Of a stretch of 64,000 nt of DNA, positions 59,649 through 64,000 are shown piece after piece; the stretch's first letter is position 1, and every line of letters starts with the position of its first letter. Under the pieces are notes generated by a model, which saw only the letters and a program-made list of their open reading frames with translations, was not told where the DNA came from and made no database searches. Made by a program: the position numbers and the translations under genes. Source of the DNA: Moorella sp. Hama-1. GTDB lineage: Bacteria; Bacillota; DSM-521; Neomoorellales; Neomoorellaceae. Location of the stretch: contig NZ_AP024620.1 of NCBI RefSeq assembly GCF_023734095.1, positions 2,290,501 through 2,354,500 of the forward strand, read 5' to 3'.

Positions 59649-60263
59649 GATGGCTTCCTTCGCCACCCAGGGATAATCCGGCACATGCGACAGGCGTTTC
59701 CCTACCTCAGGATCGGCATACTTAAAGTCAGGCATATAGATATCTATGAGGCCGGCAATCTGCTCCAGGGTTGACTTCTCTTCATAGCCGCCGCAGTTAT
59801 AGACCAGGGGCAACCGCAAACCTTTTTCGGCGGCAATGGCCAGGGCGGCGATAATCTGGGGGACATAATAGGAAGGCGTCACCAGGTTGATGTTATGGCA
59901 GCCCCGGTCCTGCAAAGAAAACATGATCCGGGCCAGCTTCTCCAGGGAAACCTTCTCGCCATGGTGCCCGCGACTGATATCGTAGTTCTGGCAGAAGACG
60001 CAGCCCAGGTTACAGTGGCTGAAGAAAATAGTCCCCGAGCCGCCCCGCCCTACCAGGGGCGGCTCCTCGCCGAAATGGGGGCCGTAGCTGCCGATTTCCA
60101 CCTGCAGGCCCGCCCGGCAAAAGCCCGGTTCCCCCTCCTGCCGGTTGACATGGCAGTGGTGGGGACAAACGGTGCAATCCTTGAGGCATTCCATGAGCCC
60201 GGCAGCCAGGTCTTTTAGCCTGCCGTTCCTGGAGCTATCGATATACCCCGGGTAACCAGTCAT
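59649..60263 (-). pseudogene. Radical SAM protein (PflA-related), C-terminally truncated
   Basis: The first 205 residues are a radical SAM activase-like protein: CTVCPHHCHVNRQEGEPGFC at the N-terminus, SHCNLGCVFCQNYDISRG (the CxxxCxxC cluster), INLVTPSYYVPQIIAAL and PDFKYADPEVGKRLSHVPDY. Family members continue for about 90 residues with LVLPGG and further motifs. Here after VAKEAIKEI the frame continues through antisense toxin sequence to 59433, giving unrelated residues. The gene is probably dead, though the radical SAM core is there. The ATG is preceded by GGGGGCC only. Confidence 0.82.
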
Positions 60264-60418
60264 AATGGCCCCCCTTAAAGTACTATTTCTTTGCTTAAAG
60301 TAACCCGGGGCTTATTTTTTAGCCCTGGTAAGAGAACTCCCAGTGGTAAGCTCTCGTCATAATATGGTAAAATAATTACGGGACAAATGTTACGGTCTCA
60401 AAAAGGAGTTAAAGCACT

Positions 60419-60874
60419 ATGGCTTACAGGGATTTAAACATCGCCCGTCTCAGCCAAAAAGTTGCTGATATCAAAGAAGCTTTGGCTGTGTTGCGTGATT
60501 ATGCAGTCCGCGACGATGGGGCCTTTTTAAACAATGCTGAAGCTATCAGGTCAGCTAAGTACGCTTTTATTATTCTTATCGAAGCAGCCACCAACATAGC
60601 CAATCATCTTTGTGCCAGGTTATTAAATCTAGCCCCGACAAGTTATGCCGAGAGTTTCTTATTACTGGGGGAAAATAAGCTAATTGATGCTGATCTGGCT
60701 AAACGGCTGGGGAAAATGACCGGTTTTCGCAATCTTTTAGTCCACGGTTACGGAAAAATTGATAACAAAAAAATGCTACAGACTATGCGTGGAGATTTGG
60801 GTGACCTGGATGCTTTCCTGTCCAGTTTACAAAACATAATTCCAAGGGAGAATAAACCGGATGACCTCAAATAG
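60419..60874 (+). CDS. hepT: HepT-type HEPN RNase toxin
   Basis: A 151-residue HEPN (DUF86) protein. The active site R-x4-H-x-Y is present as RNLLVHGY at residues 104-111. In characterised HepT-MntA pairs the toxin cleaves RNA with this motif and is silenced by AMPylation of that Tyr. AAAGGAG precedes the ATG. It overlaps mntA by 14 bases. Confidence 0.92.
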   Translation: MAYRDLNIARLSQKVADIKEALAVLRDYAVRDDGAFLNNAEAIRSAKYAFIILIEAATNIANHLCARLLNLAPTSYAESFLLLGENKLIDADLAKRLGKMTGFRNLLVHGYGKIDNKKMLQTMRGDLGDLDAFLSSLQNIIPRENKPDDLK

Positions 60875-61283
60875 ATATTCCCTTACGGAGGAAGAAAAAG
60901 AGGCTATCATCAAAATCATTAAGGCCTATTTAGATAATATACCGTCTATAAAATTTGCCTACCTCCACGGGTCATTTTTAGGGGATCTGCCCTGCCGCGA
61001 CATTGATATAGCCATTTATTATGATCCAGACCTCACCCCTGGCGAACAGCTCGATTTATCTTTAACCATCTCCGCAGAATTAAGTTTCAAGTTAAAGTTA
61101 CCGGTTGATGCTCACGTTTTAAACGAAACATCCCTTGCTTTCACCTATGAAGTAACTAAAGGTATGGTGATTATCTCACATGATGAACAGGCGCGACTCA
61201 ACTTTTTAGAAAACACCTGGATAAATTATTTTGATTTTGAACCTCTGATGCGGGAAGCCCTTATAGACCTACTTCAGGTTTAA
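60861..61283 (+). CDS. mntA: MntA-type nucleotidyltransferase antitoxin
   Basis: A 140-residue minimal nucleotidyltransferase with HGSFLGDLPCRDIDIAIYYD: Gly37-Ser38 and the metal-binding Asp47 and Asp49. The Arg/Lys of GSxxRG is missing, typical of the MntA branch (GSx10DxD). It should transfer AMP units to the Tyr of HepT. GGAGAATAAACCGGATG supplies the ribosome binding site within hepT. Confidence 0.92.
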   Translation: MTSNRYSLTEEEKEAIIKIIKAYLDNIPSIKFAYLHGSFLGDLPCRDIDIAIYYDPDLTPGEQLDLSLTISAELSFKLKLPVDAHVLNETSLAFTYEVTKGMVIISHDEQARLNFLENTWINYFDFEPLMREALIDLLQV

Positions 61284-61397
61284 AGTAAAGTATGTATAAT
61301 AACAAATTGCCTGGCCGAATAACCCTGGCCAGGCATATTTGCATGCACGTTTTAACGCGATTATCCCGTTTCTTGGGCTTTAGATATTCATTTAACC

Positions 61398-61590
61398 CGG
61401 AATGAGCTCTGGTTTAGCCGCTACGGCCTCAATCATGATTACACGCAGGTTGGGATGCATCTGTAGGTAAGAAGCGGGGCAGGTGGGAGTTATGGGACCG
61501 TAAAGGGCTTTGCGGGCGATTACCGTATGCCAAGTGCGCATAAAGCATAGATGGATGACACGCGCTTTAAGGATTTCTTTCATGCCAGAG
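61398..61590 (-). pseudogene. C-terminal fragment of a glucosamine-6-phosphate deaminase-like (NagB) protein
   Basis: The minus strand reads KEILKARVIHLCFMRTWHTV, then KALYGPITPTCPASYLQMHP and NLRVIMIEAVA. GPxTPxCPASxLQxHP is the conserved end of NagB/6-phosphogluconolactonase-type proteins. The remaining 180 or so residues are absent; at 61590 the sequence switches to the opposing Rpn-like fragment. Confidence 0.7.
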
Positions 61591-62034
61591 GACCCGGCCG
61601 ATAAAGAACTGAAACAATTGGTGGATTTCATGTTTGGCAGCGAATTGGCCGATGATGAACAACTACAGGAGGTGTTACAGATGGCTATGAGGATGCCGGC
61701 AGAGGAGCGGGAGAAAATCTTTCAACTTTTGAACACTCATCCTGTTTCCCAGGAATGGGGTAAGAGATTGGCAGAGATGGCTAAAAGGGAAGGTAAAAAT
61801 GAAGGCAAGCTCGAAGGTAAGCTCGAAGGTATGCTTGAAGAAACCAGGGCAGCCATCCTGGATTATTTAAGCAGCCGTTTTAGCGAATACCCAGCCGACG
61901 TAGTCATCAGCCTGGATACTATTAGTGACCTGGAAAAGCTAAAAAGACTTCGGCGGGAGATATTCAAGAGCAACAGCCTGCCGGAAACTCTGGCCCTCAT
62001 CGCAAGGGCCACCAACGGCGCCCGGGATAATTGA
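61582..62034 (+). pseudogene. C-terminal part of an Rpn-type transposase/nuclease protein
   Basis: About 150 codons begin at MPEDPADKELKQLVDFMFGS and include the charged repeat region GKNEGKLEGKLEGMLEETRA, then the helical tail LDTISDLEKLKRLRREIFKS. This tail is typical of Rpn/PD-(D/E)XK transposase-like proteins, but the nuclease domain itself is missing. The start ATG lies just at the junction with the NagB fragment and has no good ribosome binding site. Confidence 0.6.
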
Positions 62035-62303
62035 GCGTAGGTGCATTCTGGTTCAATTGGCCGCAATGGCAACCATCATTGAGGCCTAAGTATTATGCCG
62101 TTGCTCTGTCGTTGCTCACTATAGCTCAGGCTCCGAGGCTTGCGCCATCCTAAAAACATGCTACCCATATGATAACAAAACGGTATCGCGAACTGGCACC
62201 AGGCATTATACAAAAAAAGCTGCCAGCGGCGGCGAGAGCAATTATTGTAGCGGCCAGAAGGTTATTATTTCTACTGGCGATTGTCCCTTAATGAGGCAAG
62301 GCT

Positions 62304-63410
62304 TTACCTCTCCAGAATAAGGGGTCGTTTAACCCTTCGCCCGCCAATCTCCATCGCTGCCACCGGCCACCATGCCGGTACGGAGGTGATAAAATCCAGG
62401 CCGCCGGGAGCAGTTACCAGCACCGTATCCTCACATTTAGCGCCCTGAACGGTAGGGTTCCAGGCCAGCATCTGGTCCGGTTGGATGATTTCCTCCGCAC
62501 CTTCCCCGGCCCGGTACTCCCGCGGCGCGTAGCCGATGGCGCCGCCCTGGTGGTGGCGCTGCCACTCTTCCGGAAAACCGGCGGCCGCATAAGCCGCCCG
62601 GCCCTGGTCAAAGATAAACCGGCTGCCGGCGCCAACAGTGCTGGCCTGCAGGAAAGCCGCTTCCACCTTTAAAGCCGCATCGTAAAGCCGCCGTAAAGCA
62701 TCCGGTACGGTGCCGAAATAGACGGACCGTGTCAGGGCTATGTGCAAGCCGCCTTGCTCGCCTACCAGGCCGATGACCGCGTATTTCTCCAGCTTTTTAT
62801 TTGTTGGCACGGGATGACGGTACTTTAAAGCACGTTCATCAGTGCCTACCAGCAAAACCGCCGGGCGCACGCCAAATTTAAGCAGCCTCCCGGCAAGCTC
62901 GGCCTGGATCTCCCATTCCGTCATCCCGGGGTTAATGTTCACACAGGTGGCGGCCAGTTCCCGGGAACAAATCGCCCCTATCTCCCTGGCGCGGGCGATT
63001 TCCCCCTTAGTCAGGCTGTAGCGGAGCCGGTTGAGGTCAGCGCCCAATACCGGCCAGTCGCCCAAGGGTATATCGCTGCCAACCCTGCGGCTGCCGACAA
63101 GGTCGGCAATGGCCTTTTCCCTGCTCGCGTACCATTCATAAGTCCAGGGCTCAAAGCCAAGATCGAAGACCTGTTCCTCCATGATGCGTTCGATTTCATT
63201 CTGCGGCGCTACTACATATTTCTTTTCGCCCAGTATTACCAGGGCCGCCGCTCCCGTTTCTGACCCGGTCACCACCCGGTTATTGCCCCCGGCGGTAAAC
63301 CAGGCGAAATTTAACGCCCGCGATAGGCAGATGCCATCTAAACCCATCCTGGCAGCTAAATCCCTGAGACGCTGTTCCTTTTGAGCTGTCTCATTTTGCC
63401 TGTTTGCCAT
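62304..63410 (-). CDS. M24-family (Xaa-Pro peptidase/creatinase-like) protein with altered metal site
   Basis: A 368-residue protein with the creatinase N-terminal domain (LSRALNFAWFTAGGNNRVVT) and the pita-bread C-terminal domain. The late motifs resemble M24: RHHQGGAIGYAPREY (His) and MLAWNPTVQGAKCEDTVLV (Glu327). The first two metal-binding Asp (D-x10-D) are absent: residues 217-228 read GEQGGLHIALTR where dGYxSDxTR is expected. Like creatinase it may therefore work without metal on a small amide, or be inactive. The next gene upstream is a Gfo/Idh/MocA oxidoreductase read the same way. Confidence 0.82.
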   Translation of the reverse strand: MANRQNETAQKEQRLRDLAARMGLDGICLSRALNFAWFTAGGNNRVVTGSETGAAALVILGEKKYVVAPQNEIERIMEEQVFDLGFEPWTYEWYASREKAIADLVGSRRVGSDIPLGDWPVLGADLNRLRYSLTKGEIARAREIGAICSRELAATCVNINPGMTEWEIQAELAGRLLKFGVRPAVLLVGTDERALKYRHPVPTNKKLEKYAVIGLVGEQGGLHIALTRSVYFGTVPDALRRLYDAALKVEAAFLQASTVGAGSRFIFDQGRAAYAAAGFPEEWQRHHQGGAIGYAPREYRAGEGAEEIIQPDQMLAWNPTVQGAKCEDTVLVTAPGGLDFITSVPAWWPVAAMEIGGRRVKRPLILER

Positions 63411-63483
63411 TTTCCTCGCTCCTATTTTAATATCTTAAGTCGGAAAGCTGCATTAATAAAAGGCCTGTGACTTTTGAGGTAGA

Positions 63484-64000
63484 TTAGACCTGGTGGTTTA
63501 TATCAACCCAGCCGCCCTTTTCGCCGGCCTCCAGGGCCGCCTCTATCACTTCCTGGCAGCGCAGGCCATCCGCAAAGGTAGCTCCCCAGGGGGCCACATC
63601 TTCTCCAGTAGCGATACAGCGCAGGAAGTGCTCGATCATATGGATATGGTAATGCTCCCAGCCCAGGTTGTGACCCCGCGGCCACCAGTATTTGGCATAA
63701 TCATGGGCCTCCGGTTCGGATGCATGGATGGTGCGCATGCCCTGGAGATATAAAGGATCGCTCTTGCTATAAAACTGCAGTTCGTTCCCCCGGGAGAGGT
63801 CGAACACCAGGCCCCCCTCGCTACCGTGGACCTCAAGCCGCCACATAGTTTTATAACCGGTGGCTACTTTACTGGCCTCGAGGGAAGCCATCGCTCCATT
63901 AGCCAGCTTGAGCCAGATCATGGAGGCGTCGTCCACGTCCACCTTACACATCTGACCCCTGGCATCGGGTCGCAGGGAATTAAAAGTATGGTTCCACGCC
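63484..64000 (-). CDS. Gfo/Idh/MocA-family oxidoreductase, 3' part
   Basis: The window ends inside this gene. The visible 171 residues form the C-terminal alpha/beta domain: DDASMIWLKLANGAMASLEA, HGSEGGLVFDLSRGNELQFY and a final GATFADGLRCQEVIEAALEA with the usual D-G-x3-xxVIEA. The Rossmann NAD-binding domain would lie beyond 64000. Substrate is unknown, probably a sugar or inositol. It may be co-transcribed with the M24-type gene, 70 bases away. Confidence 0.9.
   Translation of the reverse strand, partial: AWNHTFNSLRPDARGQMCKVDVDDASMIWLKLANGAMASLEASKVATGYKTMWRLEVHGSEGGLVFDLSRGNELQFYSKSDPLYLQGMRTIHASEPEAHDYAKYWWPRGHNLGWEHYHIHMIEHFLRCIATGEDVAPWGATFADGLRCQEVIEAALEAGEKGGWVDINHQV

Overview
The window looks like a chromosomal segment of a GC-rich, strictly anaerobic, acetogen-type Firmicute. 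The inference rests on an [FeFe]-hydrogenase/NuoEFG-like operon, many ferredoxin-type proteins, ATP-dependent PEP carboxykinase, DMSO-reductase-family molybdoenzymes, two sigma-54 activators and AGGAGG ribosome binding sites. The gene content reminds me of Moorella and relatives; no ribosomal RNA is present to fix the taxon.

1-6.2 kb holds housekeeping genes: dinB, a formyltransferase, trmL, a ylxP-type gene, aconitase, a small zinc-ribbon gene and a tRNA-Pro(CGG) with a textbook promoter. 6.3-14.2 kb is a regulated hydrogenase island. A canonical sigma-54 promoter, preceded by two tandem inverted repeats, drives six genes (H-cluster subunit, two ferredoxin-like proteins, NuoE-, NuoF- and NuoG-like subunits). 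A convergent gene encodes a sigma-54 activator whose input domain is a degenerate [FeFe]-hydrogenase fold. 14.5-20.1 kb is again mostly housekeeping: ferredoxin, nth, thiamine-binding-like, OsmC, pckA, typA.

20.2-29.1 kb is a decay zone. An IS1634-type element splits a HEPN toxin gene that can be re-read across the insertion, hicA is frameshifted beside intact hicB, and there are fragments or frameshifts of ABC-F, DUF3221, metallophosphoesterase, hemolysin III, YhbD-like, histidine kinase, ABC exporter and Rpn-like genes. 29.2-35.4 kb carries a glycosidase-like gene, a V4R gene, a truncated HD-GYP gene abutting a GGDEF fragment, an IS607-type element with an unusual TnpB and a probable guide RNA, and a CheY-like gene.

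36.4-42.3 kb is a TetR-controlled exporter operon (Fe-S membrane protein, TetR, HlyD-type protein, two ABC ATPases, permease) with an operator overlapping its sigma-A promoter. 42.4-52.7 kb is a molybdoenzyme region: a MetE-like gene behind a CRP-type palindrome, a Tat-exported molybdoenzyme with ferredoxin and NrfD subunits behind a second sigma-54 promoter with paired upstream palindromes, a nitrate-reductase-like enzyme, and a PAS/sigma-54 activator that may control them. A roughly 350-bp non-coding repeat occurs here (one and a quarter tandem copies) and again inverted at 55.3-55.6 kb.

52.9-64 kb contains rlmD, a CPBP protease, a DUF4912 gene, a GH57 glucan enzyme behind a structured leader, superoxide dismutase, a broken toxin/radical-SAM junction, an intact hepT-mntA pair, another gene-remnant junction (nagB-like/Rpn-like), an M24-type protein lacking the usual metal-binding aspartates, and the 3' part of a Gfo/Idh/MocA oxidoreductase running off the end.
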